A stretch of 5,664 bases of DNA from CAYOCE01 sp964402405 (GCA_964402405.1 CAYOCE010000065.1:1-5664), one strand, 5' to 3'; shown: positions 1 to 5,120, numbered from the stretch's first letter. Made by a program: numbers and translations. Notes: generated by a model not told the origin, from the sequence alone.

Positions 1-46
1 GACTTTAACGTCTTAAGGGGTTTTTTGTTATCTAGATTCTTCTCTG

Positions 47-72
47 GGTGTAGCGAGATCGCGCCACATGGC
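47..72. repeat. Family A palindromic repeat, copy 1 (diverged)
   Basis: This copy begins GGTGTAGCG and ends GCGCCACATGGC. The outer arms can pair as in the better copies at 1752 and 1817, and the middle differs (AGATC). It lies exactly 65 bases before copy 2, the same spacing as between copies 4 and 5. The roughly 40-base spacer also resembles the one between copies 4 and 5; both contain a TTTACAA(T/C)AC stretch. Confidence 0.75.
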
Positions 73-111
73 ATCATTTTTTCATAATCTCTGTATTTAC
101 AATACTTCCCA

Positions 112-136
112 GGCTGTAGCGCGTAGCGCCACGCGG
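112..136. repeat. Family A palindromic repeat, copy 2
   Basis: The core TGTAGCGCGTAGCGCCACG is shared with copies 4 and 5. Read on the minus strand, GTGGCGC and GCGCTAC can form a stem around a UAC loop, with one G-U pair. The copy sits about 75 bases upstream of the kinase start codon, so it is outside the core promoter. Confidence 0.8.
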
Positions 137-198
137 ATACATTATGCAAAAATAGCCTAAAGAGACAAAAATAGTGGTAGGGTTCCTTAGCTTTCTTG

Positions 199-211
199 TA
201 TACTTCTACTA
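199..211 (+). promoter_or_regulatory. Possible -10 box of a leaderless transcript
   Basis: TATACT at 199-204 matches the sigma-70 -10 consensus at five of six positions. It lies six bases before the ATG at 211, so transcription would start at or next to the A of the start codon. No Shine-Dalgarno-like sequence lies in the usual window before this ATG, which fits a leaderless message. The weakness is that no good -35 hexamer is seen 16-18 bases upstream (TGGTAG region). Confidence 0.4.
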
Positions 212-1404
212 TGATAGAAAAATCACCCCTTTCAGAGCAACGCCTTATTGATTGCCTAAAGATCAATTACGACATTGACGTTGCGACCCTTACATTCCTC
301 CCTTTGGGAGCAGATATGCAGGCGTCTGTCTATAAAGCTCAGACGCATAATCAGTCATCGTATTTCGTAAAGTTAAAACAAAGCCATTCCCATGATACCA
401 GCCCTATTATCATTGAGTTGTTACGGAATGCTGGAATTCAACAAATTATTCCTATCGTTAAAACAATCCATGGTCAAGAAACTCAGCATGTTGATGACTT
501 TACCTTGACTGTGTCGCCTTTCGTCCAGGGTCAGGACGGGTTTAGCCGTGATCTCACGAATGATCAATGGTATACGCTCGGCAAAGCGATGCGGCAAATT
601 CATGGAATTGATGTACCAGCCGCAATCCAAGCCAAGATCCGGCGGGAATCTTATTCACCCAAATGGCGCGAGGCCGTGCGGTCACTCTATCCGCTTATGG
701 AGTCTGAACCGAGGGGGGATAGGGTTGCCGTTAACCTCCTGACATTTATGAAGAAGAATATCACTGCTATTCATCGACTAGTAGATCGAGCTGAACAGTT
801 GGCCCAAAGGGTCCAAGACCAATCCCCTCCATTCGTGTTGTGTCATTCTGATCTTCATGGGGGTAATGTAGTAATACCATTTCTCGAAAATAAGCACCCG
901 TCTGACCTGCGGTCTTTTGGTGATTTTGATAAGTCTTTTTCGCCGAAATATCCAGATATTCCTGGCTTAAAGACATTATCAAACTCCCTCAAAATTCCTT
1001 GGCCATTCGAGCACTTATTTTCGAGAAATGGTATAATAGATGAAAATGACGCCCTCTATATAGTGGATTGGGACGACCCTATCATGGCGCCTAAGGAGCG
1101 AGACCTCATGTTTATCGGGGGAGGTGTTGCTAATGTTTGGAATAAGCCCCACGAGAAAGAGTTGTTCTATAAGGGTTATGGAAAGCCCGAAATTAACACG
1201 CCCCTCTTGGCATACTACCGGCATGAACGAATCGTAGAAGACATAGCGATCTACGGTCAGCAGTTGCTCCTGACCACGGCGGGAGGCTCGAATCGGATTA
1301 ATTGGTATAAAGACTTCATCGCCCAGTTTGACCCTCAAGGCGTGGTAGAAATAGCCTTTAAAACAGATGAGGAACTTACCATAATGAGGGGGTGGGGCGT
1401 GTAG
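211..1404 (+). CDS. APH(9)-type aminoglycoside (spectinomycin) phosphotransferase-like kinase with in-frame palindromic insertion
   Basis: The protein has 397 residues and the small-molecule kinase fold of the APH family. It resembles spectinomycin 9-phosphotransferase APH(9)-Ia of Legionella, which transfers phosphate from ATP or another nucleotide to spectinomycin. Shared blocks are the YFVKLK strand with the ATP-binding lysine near 54, YSPKWRE.VRS near 145-155, catalytic loop CHSDLHGGN (H212, D214, N219), metal-binding IVDWDD (D286) and the stretches PKERDLMFIGGG and YYRHERIVEDIA. The start is ATG 211, because the residues from there align with the family N-terminus; the frame also opens at TTG 196, with less support. 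Family length is about 330. The excess is mainly 54 residues (223-276) encoded by a palindromic insert between catalytic loop and IVDWDD; removing them leaves 343. The C-terminus runs into a family A repeat that supplies the stop codon. Catalytic residues are intact, so activity is possible, but the true substrate is unproven. Confidence 0.88.
   Translation: MIEKSPLSEQRLIDCLKINYDIDVATLTFLPLGADMQASVYKAQTHNQSSYFVKLKQSHSHDTSPIIIELLRNAGIQQIIPIVKTIHGQETQHVDDFTLTVSPFVQGQDGFSRDLTNDQWYTLGKAMRQIHGIDVPAAIQAKIRRESYSPKWREAVRSLYPLMESEPRGDRVAVNLLTFMKKNITAIHRLVDRAEQLAQRVQDQSPPFVLCHSDLHGGNVVIPFLENKHPSDLRSFGDFDKSFSPKYPDIPGLKTLSNSLKIPWPFEHLFSRNGIIDENDALYIVDWDDPIMAPKERDLMFIGGGVANVWNKPHEKELFYKGYGKPEINTPLLAYYRHERIVEDIAIYGQQLLLTTAGGSNRINWYKDFIAQFDPQGVVEIAFKTDEELTIMRGWGV
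872..1038. mobile_element. Palindromic element inserted in frame in the kinase gene (Rickettsia palindromic element-like)
   Basis: Perfect 21-bp inverted arms lie at 874-894 and 1014-1034 (left arm begins ATACCATTTCTCG, right arm ends CGAGAAATGGTAT). The interior continues the palindrome imperfectly: 925-937 pairs with 970-983 with one bulge, GCC 942-944 with GGC 964-966, and AATATC 947-952 with GATATT 955-960 around the centre. The whole unit could fold as one hairpin. TAATA occurs on both sides (872-876 and 1034-1038), 162 bases apart. Deleting one unit of 162 bases restores HGGNVVIDENDALYIVDW, the length expected for the family at this site. The unit is open in the gene's frame (54 codons) and carries no transposase. 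Confidence 0.85.
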
Positions 1405-1415
1405 CGCTACACGGC
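1398..1415. repeat. Family A palindromic repeat, copy 3 (short form)
   Basis: CGTGTAGCGCTACACG at 1398-1413 is a perfect 16-bp palindrome followed by GC. It matches the outer arms of the other copies, with the central GTAGCGC segment missing. The kinase stop codon TAG at 1402-1404 is inside it. A family B palindrome follows about 42 bases later. Confidence 0.75.
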
Positions 1416-1456
1416 AAAAGAATTTGTAAACTCTTTATTTACAATGGTTATAAAGC

Positions 1457-1490
1457 AAGTGCACCCCTGTAACATTACACGTATATATTA
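1457..1490. repeat. Family B palindromic repeat, copy 1
   Basis: This copy reads AAGTGCACCC, then a near-palindrome at 1466-1481 (CCTGTAACATTACACG), then a short AT-rich tail ending ATTATG. The same order recurs at 1877-1913. Compared with that copy, one base pair of the stem has changed on both sides (C-G to T-A), while another pair and the centre are mismatched. Confidence 0.7.
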
Positions 1491-1541
1491 TGAAAAGGCG
1501 AAGACCGGGAAGCCCACAGCACTCTCTGAGGAATGCTTTAG

Positions 1542-1678
1542 AAGTGCTACCGCACTATGGGCCCCCGCCTCCGCGGGGGTGGTTTTTTAAGGGGGATCGT
1601 TTGTATTTTTCTAGACCCCTCTTCGTCACCTTCTCGAACCATCCCCGCGGAGGCGGGGATCCACGTGCGGTAGCACTT
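1542..1678. repeat. Long inverted repeat (intergenic palindromic element)
   Basis: The arms at 1542-1584 and 1637-1678 are near-perfect reverse complements. Outer ends AAGTGCTACCGCAC (1542-1555) and GTGCGGTAGCACTT (1665-1678) match exactly; the inner parts each contain a CCCCGC/GCGGGG hairpin and differ by a few bases. The loop is about 50 bases. Read through on the plus strand, the right part would encode HPRGGGDP and DSHLRGNGS peptides, familiar products of dispersed palindromic repeats mistaken for genes in many proteobacteria. I infer a non-autonomous repeat rather than a gene. Confidence 0.75.
1561..1588 (+). terminator. Possible intrinsic terminator after the kinase gene
   Basis: CCCCCGC and GCGGGGG (1562-1579) form a strong stem with loop CTCC, followed after TGG by six T (1583-1588). 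It lies about 160 bases after the kinase stop and is also the inner hairpin of the left arm of the long inverted repeat, so termination may be a by-product of the repeat. Confidence 0.45.
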
Positions 1679-1705
1679 TCAAGGAATCACCCAGAGGATG
1701 CTATG

Positions 1706-1727
1706 GATTCCCACCTCCGTGGGAATG
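1706..1727. repeat. Short hairpin of the same GC-rich repeat type
   Basis: ATTCCCAC and GTGGGAAT flank a CTCC loop, the same architecture (stem, CTCC loop, stem) as the hairpins at 1562 and 1641. It is probably part of the same dispersed repeat family. Confidence 0.6.
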
Positions 1728-1751
1728 GTTCGCGTGTGGTGTAAATAGGAT

Positions 1752-1776
1752 GGTGTAGCGCGTAGCGCCACACGGC
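1752..1776. repeat. Family A palindromic repeat, copy 4
   Basis: This full-length copy has arms GTGTAGCGC and GCGCCACAC around GTA, followed by GGC. On the minus strand RNA all nine pairs form, one of them G-U. It starts 65 bases before copy 5. Confidence 0.85.
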
Positions 1777-1816
1777 AACACTTTTATACAATCCTTGAAT
1801 TTACAACACTTTTGGA

Positions 1817-1841
1817 GGTGTAGCACGTAGCGCCACACGGC
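1817..1841. repeat. Family A palindromic repeat, copy 5
   Basis: It is identical to copy 4 except for one base in the left arm (GTGTAGCAC instead of GTGTAGCGC). It is followed about 36 bases later by family B copy 2, as copy 3 is followed by family B copy 1. Confidence 0.85.
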
Positions 1842-1876
1842 ATCAAAACTTCTAAATCCTTTATTCATAAGGCCTT

Positions 1877-1913
1877 AAGTGCACCCGCGTAACGTTACGC
1901 GTAGATTATTATG
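1877..1913. repeat. Family B palindromic repeat, copy 2
   Basis: AAGTGCACCC is followed by the perfect 16-bp palindrome CGCGTAACGTTACGCG at 1886-1901 and a tail ending ATTATTATG. A separate 10-bp palindrome, TAAGGCCTTA at 1868-1877, lies immediately before it. It could be a protein-binding site or the end of a compound repeat; the sequence alone does not decide. Confidence 0.75.
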
Positions 1914-2053
1914 TCTTTAAATCTAGAATCTAAAGTTTTTCATGCGTAGGCCCTGGGGTGTTCCCGCAGACTGATTGATTTCCTTCTTTTTATACGCTAA
2001 GTTCTTTTCTAATTTCTTTGTATTTCATCTTCCATAAAGAAAGCCAAAAACCC

Positions 2054-2651
2054 ATGAACTCAACCACCTACTATGATAAAAATGCGGAATTTTTTCACAG
2101 GCGTACATTGAACAAAGATATGTCGCGGGATTATCAGACATTTCTTTCGTACCTCCCTGAAGCTGCCAGAATGCTGGATGCTGGATGCTGGATGCGGGGG
2201 AGGGCGGGATGCCAAATACTTTATTGACCAAGGGTATGAGGTGACGGCTTTTGATGCCTCCGCTGAAATGGTGAAGATTGCGTCAACATATATTGGAAAA
2301 CCGGCACTACAGCTACGACTTCAAGAGATGGCCTTTGATGCAGAGTTTGATGGCGTTTGGGCATCCAGGTCTCTGCTTCATGTGTCCTATGAAGAAACAC
2401 CAGAGGTACTGAAAAAAATTCATGCCTCCTTGAAAGAAGACGGCATTTTCTATGTCTCCTATAAATATGGGGATCAAAAAATGGTTGTGGATGATCGGAC
2501 TTTTTACAATATGGATGAGATAACGATTAAGCCCTATCTGGAAGATTTATTCGATATTCTTGAAATATGGGAGACCGCTGACACCACCATTCAGGTAACC
2601 CCAGATGCTTCCCAATCGTGGCTGGCCGTTGTGTGTCGGAAGAAAGGCTAG
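2054..2651 (+). pseudogene. Class I SAM-dependent methyltransferase, frameshifted by a 7-bp tandem repeat expansion
   Basis: Two overlapping frames together encode one protein. The first starts at ATG 2054 (MNSTTYYDKNAEFF) and runs to the SAM-binding motif; the second continues from MLDAGCGGGRDA (ATG 2178) to the stop at 2649. Between them ATGCTGG is repeated three times plus ATGC (2171-2195). Removing one unit joins the frames into a 196-residue protein: N-terminal helix, motif I LDAGCGGG at 41-48, acidic end of strand 2 in AFDAS near 65, FDGVWASRSLLHV near 97-108, and a C-terminal strand pair (SQSWLAVVCRKKG). This is the normal length and order for small stand-alone methyltransferases. The substrate cannot be told. 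The start at 2054 is preferred to TTG 2018, since the family usually begins just before the YYD motif. As written, the first frame ends at 2227 and lacks most of the fold. Apart from the 7 bp, the gene looks intact, so the lesion is recent or reversible. Confidence 0.85.
2171..2195 (+). repeat. 7-bp tandem repeat (ATGCTGG x 3.6) causing the frameshift
   Basis: Three perfect units of ATGCTGG are followed by ATGC. Seven is not a multiple of three, so each unit gained or lost shifts the frame. Two units give the conserved LDAGCGGG motif in one open frame; three give WMRGRAGC and a stop at 2227. This is typical of slipped-strand change. Confidence 0.9.
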
Positions 2652-2657
2652 GCTCTT

Positions 2658-2689
2658 TGCCTAAGGTGTTTTACTATACCTCTTAGGCA
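2658..2689. repeat. Inverted repeat hairpin after the methyltransferase
   Basis: TGCCTAAG (2658-2665) pairs with CTTAGGCA (2682-2689), with a further GGT/ACC inside across a one-base bulge. It begins seven bases after the methyltransferase stop and is followed by A residues rather than T on the plus strand, so on its own it is not a terminator; it may stabilise the 3' end. Confidence 0.5.
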
Positions 2690-2690
2690 T

Positions 2691-2730
2691 AAAAAAACCC
2701 CAGGAAACCGAAGGTCCCTGGGGTTTTTTT
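2691..2730. terminator. Bidirectional intrinsic terminator between methyltransferase and rpsI
   Basis: A 14-bp perfect inverted repeat, AAAAAAACCCCAGG (2691-2704) and its complement at 2717-2730, encloses a 12-base loop. Each strand ends in seven T after a CCCCAGG stem, so it can stop transcription both from the methyltransferase on the plus strand and from rplM-rpsI on the minus strand, whose last stop codon is 15 bases away. Confidence 0.92.
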
Positions 2731-2744
2731 GTTTAAAATAACGA

Positions 2745-3236
2745 TTAACGTTTTGAGAACTGGAAGCGTCTACGAGCCTTCATACGGCCGTATTTCTTAC
2801 GCTCAACCACACGACTATCGCGGGTTAAGAATCCACCAGCTTTTAGAACGGCGTGAAGATCAGGTTCAAAACATACCAGTGCCTTGCTGAGTCCATGGCG
2901 CAAGGCGCCTGCTTGACCAGAAAGTCCGCCACCAATTGTTTGACAGATCACATCATATTGCCCCAGGCGAGCGGCTGCTTCCAACGGTTGATTAATCATC
3001 ATCCGAAGGGTTGGCCTTGCAAAATACTTTTCGAATTCTTTGCCATTAACGACAATCTTGCCCTTACCCAGTTTTATCCAAACCTTGGCAATAGCATTTT
3101 TCCTTTTACCGGTGGCATATGCTTTACCCAAGGCATCAACCTTTTTCTTGCGTACGGGAGCCTCAACAACGGCATCAACCTGAGTGGTTGTTGTTGCCTT
3201 CTTCAAGCCTTGTAAATCGAGTGCGTTTAAGCTCAT
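2745..3236 (-). CDS. rpsI: 30S ribosomal protein S9
   Basis: S9 is a small-subunit ribosomal protein whose basic C-terminal tail reaches the P-site tRNA. The 163-residue product has the complete core: YATGKRKNAIAKVWI near 40-54, then VNGKEFEKYF, the IGGGLSGQAGALRHGLSKAL segment near 100-120, and the conserved end GRMKARRRFQFSKR. About 35 N-terminal residues form an extension common in alphaproteobacterial S9 and rich in Lys, Thr and Val. The ATG overlaps the rplM stop as ATGA, and an AAAAGGA ribosome-binding sequence lies just upstream inside rplM, so translation is probably coupled. The order L13 then S9 is the usual bacterial arrangement. Nothing appears broken. Expression would come from the promoter in front of rplM and end at the hairpin 15 bases downstream. 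Confidence 0.97.
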   Translation of the reverse strand: MSLNALDLQGLKKATTTTQVDAVVEAPVRKKKVDALGKAYATGKRKNAIAKVWIKLGKGKIVVNGKEFEKYFARPTLRMMINQPLEAAARLGQYDVICQTIGGGLSGQAGALRHGLSKALVCFEPDLHAVLKAGGFLTRDSRVVERKKYGRMKARRRFQFSKR

Positions 3237-3700
3237 GATATTGTCCTTTTATTTTTCCGGTTCATACCTGCCACATCGAGTGGAGTTGGTTGTTGTGCTG
3301 TGTGGGGATGGTCAGGGCCATTATACAAATACAAATGCCTTTGTTGTTCCCGTCCCAAAGGACCTGCAGGAATCATGCGTTGAACAGCCTTCTGGATTAA
3401 CCTTTCAGGAAATTTGCCTGCTAGGATTTGTCCCGCTGTGCGTTCCTTGATACCGCCAGGATGGCCTGTGTGCCAGTAGAAGACCTTATCCTGCAGCTTA
3501 TTACCAGTTACGGCAACTTTTTCTGCATTGATAATGATGATGTGATCTCCACAATCCATGTGCGGTGTATATTCAGGTTTGTGCTTGCCCCTGAGGTAAT
3601 TGGCTACCACCACCGCGAGCCGTCCCAGAACCAAATCCTGGGCATCAATCACATACCAGTTCTTTTTAATTTCTGATGCTTTGATAGAAAACGTTTTCAT
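3233..3700 (-). CDS. rplM: 50S ribosomal protein L13
   Basis: L13 is an early-assembling large-subunit protein that binds 23S rRNA. The 155-residue product shows the full family pattern: KNWYVIDAQDLVLGRLAVVVA near 14-34, LRGKHKPEYTPHMDCGD near 36-52, IIINAEKVAVTGNK, the YWHTGHPGGIKERTA block near 75-89, then FPERLIQKAVQRMIPAGPLGR. The tail with HPHTAQQP and LDVAGMNRKN is typical of alphaproteobacteria. A GTAGGAT sequence before the ATG can serve as ribosome-binding site. It is the first gene of a two-gene operon with rpsI, overlapping it by four bases. In many bacteria L13 and S9 are regulated together; no operator is recognisable here. Confidence 0.97.
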   Translation of the reverse strand: MKTFSIKASEIKKNWYVIDAQDLVLGRLAVVVANYLRGKHKPEYTPHMDCGDHIIIINAEKVAVTGNKLQDKVFYWHTGHPGGIKERTAGQILAGKFPERLIQKAVQRMIPAGPLGREQQRHLYLYNGPDHPHTAQQPTPLDVAGMNRKNKRTIS

Positions 3701-3734
3701 TGTTGTATCCTACGTAAAAAATTAAGTATATCTG

Positions 3735-3763
3735 TGTTTACAAATTCTGAACCCCTTTGTCAA
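3735..3763 (-). promoter_or_regulatory. Probable sigma-70 promoter of rplM-rpsI
   Basis: Read on the minus strand, a perfect TTGACA -35 box (3763-3758) is followed after 17 bases by TAAACA (3740-3735), a weak -10. A better -10, TATACT (3730-3725), lies 27 bases from the -35 box, too far for a standard promoter but possibly used on its own. The -35 box is itself inside a small inverted repeat (CCCTT, GACA, AAGGG). Confidence 0.55.
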
Positions 3764-3815
3764 GGGCTTATTTCCCCCAATTTTTGAGTGTGGTATCATA
3801 AGACCACAAAGATTA

Positions 3816-5009
3816 CTAAAGCAAATTCCCAACCTCAATAACCACGACGCCTATGCCGATTAGGAAGGCGATCCACAGGCCCCAGCTGCCGAAGGCCACT
3901 TGGTAGGATCCTTTTTTGCCCGAGGACCTTAGTTTATGGGCCATGAGGACAGGCAGGAATATGGCGAGAATGGCCAAGAAGATGGAGGCAAAACCCAGGG
4001 CGGCAATGAATCCCGCTGGATAGAAAATGGCAAACAGGGCAGGGGGGAGGAAGGTAATGACTGTTACCATGCCCTTGCTGCTGAGAGTCTCATTTTTATG
4101 CAATAGATCCTTGAAGAAATCAAAAAGCCCCAAGCTAACGCCCAATACAGATGTCAGCAAGGCAAGCTCGGCAAATAGGTTGAATCCATCCTGAATCAAA
4201 GAACTGCCCACAACTTTGTAGATTTCTTGACCCAGCATATCCACTTCGCCTTTGTTGTTGACAAGGGTCTGCAGGCTATCCGGGGATAGGACGCCCAATG
4301 TGCACATCTGCCAACCGATATAGGCAATCAGGGGGATGATGCTACCGATAAGGAAAATCCGCGGGAGGTCTTTGAAGTCCTTCCCCATGTAGGCAATGAT
4401 GCTGGGAATGCTGCCATGGAATCCAAAGGCCGTGAAGAAGACAGGTACCGCAATCCATAGGGCTGACATTTTTAGGGTGGGGAGATCAAAAGATAACCCA
4501 TGAACTTTTGGCAAAACCAAGGCCAAGATCATCCCAAACGTCACAAGCTTCAACCCAAAAAGGAGTTTATTAACAATATCTACGGCGGATGTTTTCCAGC
4601 TAACTAACAAGGCAAATAGGACTGTCATTAAAACGATACCCAGGATGTGGGGGGGCTGATATCCCAATAGGCTATCCAAATGATTTTTTAGGAACGTAGC
4701 CGTGCCTGTGAAGTAAGCAGCCAGCAGGCTGTAGAACAATCCACACACGGCAAAAAGCGTAATTTTCTTGGCTACAGGCCCCAAGGTTTCCAGGGACATG
4801 GTGGCAAAGTTAGCGCCCTTGGGGAATTGCAGTGTCACCTCGAGAGTTAGAAGGGCGGTATAGGTCATCACTGCCCATAAAGCCAGCATCAATAGAACGC
4901 TTGTTTCAAAGCCGATGGCGGCAGAGGTCAACGGAAATGCCAGCATTCCCCCGCCAATGGCGGTCCCTGCCAAAATTAAAATGGATCCTAGTACTTTATT
5001 TTTAATCAT
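3816..5009 (-). CDS. tyrP: Aromatic amino acid permease of the TyrP/Mtr family (tyrosine or tryptophan transport)
   Basis: This 397-residue integral membrane protein belongs to the hydroxy/aromatic amino acid permease family, which imports tyrosine or tryptophan by proton symport across the inner membrane. Eleven hydrophobic segments can be seen, at about 8-27, 33-57, 82-106, 121-141, 148-168, 182-203, 215-238, 277-298, 313-330, 333-356 and 372-392. The first contains the family signature LAGTAIGGGMLAFP, where the unwound glycine-rich part binds substrate. FHGSIPSII near 197-205 is another conserved piece. Length and pattern resemble TyrP of Chlamydia and Legionella. The start ATG has AAGGTG just upstream and gives the usual MxxNKVLG opening. 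An eight-codon reading frame with a strong ribosome-binding site precedes it. No T-rich terminator follows, so transcripts may read into rplM. Which aromatic amino acid is carried cannot be decided here; the symbol marks the family. Confidence 0.88.
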   Translation of the reverse strand: MIKNKVLGSILILAGTAIGGGMLAFPLTSAAIGFETSVLLMLALWAVMTYTALLTLEVTLQFPKGANFATMSLETLGPVAKKITLFAVCGLFYSLLAAYFTGTATFLKNHLDSLLGYQPPHILGIVLMTVLFALLVSWKTSAVDIVNKLLFGLKLVTFGMILALVLPKVHGLSFDLPTLKMSALWIAVPVFFTAFGFHGSIPSIIAYMGKDFKDLPRIFLIGSIIPLIAYIGWQMCTLGVLSPDSLQTLVNNKGEVDMLGQEIYKVVGSSLIQDGFNLFAELALLTSVLGVSLGLFDFFKDLLHKNETLSSKGMVTVITFLPPALFAIFYPAGFIAALGFASIFLAILAIFLPVLMAHKLRSSGKKGSYQVAFGSWGLWIAFLIGIGVVVIEVGNLL

Positions 5010-5022
5010 TTCTACACCTTGT

Positions 5023-5049
5023 TTAATAGGTTTGGTTTGACGTCTTCAT
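5023..5049 (-). CDS. Possible eight-codon leader peptide (MKTSNQTY) upstream of the permease
   Basis: On the minus strand AGGAGG (5059-5054) lies four bases before an ATG that opens eight codons, ending with tyrosine and a TAA stop. The stop is 13 bases before the permease ATG, in a different frame. This ribosome-binding site is much stronger than that of the permease. Translation of the leader could expose or hide the permease start, or its terminal Tyr codon could sense charged tRNA-Tyr; both are inference. It could also be chance. Confidence 0.4.
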   Translation of the reverse strand: MKTSNQTY

Positions 5050-5120
5050 TCAACCTCCTCAGAGCCCCTAGGTGTGAACTTTAGAAAAACCCTCTTTAAA
5101 GAAACTGTCTTAAAAAGACT

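Larger units (their letters stand above)
1405..2053. other. Repeat-packed intergenic region
   Basis: These 650 bases between the kinase and the broken methyltransferase contain no convincing gene. They hold three family A repeat copies (one overlapping the kinase stop), two family B palindromes, one 137-bp inverted repeat and one further short hairpin. The remaining part, about 1914-2053, shows no repeat and no convincing promoter for the gene at 2054. The only -10-like string there, TATACG at 1991, has no -35 box at a proper distance. Confidence 0.8.

Noticed and set aside
196..210. TTG start at 196 for the kinase
   Set aside because: It would place the start upstream of the -10-like TATACT, has no Shine-Dalgarno, and homologues align from ATG 211.
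875..1033. TA target duplication (Tc1/mariner-like miniature element) for the kinase insert
   Set aside because: TA does flank the arms, but excision with a TA duplication removes 157 bases and breaks the reading frame; the TAATA repeat gives the exact family spacing. TA cannot be excluded if small indels followed.
421..1338. Frames in other phases inside the kinase gene (421-630, 548-742, 767-982, 1015-1338)
   Set aside because: They overlap a gene with clear family motifs and have no independent support.
1490..1744. An 84-codon plus-strand frame between the kinase and methyltransferase
   Set aside because: It lies entirely in inverted-repeat sequence, its peptide (HPRGGGDP, DSHLRGNGS) is the type translated from dispersed repeats, and its ATG has no Shine-Dalgarno and comes from the tail of family B.
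47..1841. CRISPR array made from the GTGTAGCGC repeats
   Set aside because: There are only paired copies with diverged repeats, and the spacers resemble each other instead of being unique; no cas gene is seen.
2018..2053. TTG start at 2018 for the methyltransferase
   Set aside because: The added residues do not look like the family N-terminus; MNSTTYYDKNAEFF from ATG 2054 does.
2853..3676. Plus-strand frames at 2853-3215, 3184-3450 and 3428-3676
   Set aside because: They are antisense to the well-conserved rpsI and rplM genes and encode nothing recognisable.
3789..3808. Hairpin TGTGGT/ACCACA after the permease as a terminator
   Set aside because: The stem is only 6 bp and no T-run follows on the minus strand, so termination there is not supported.
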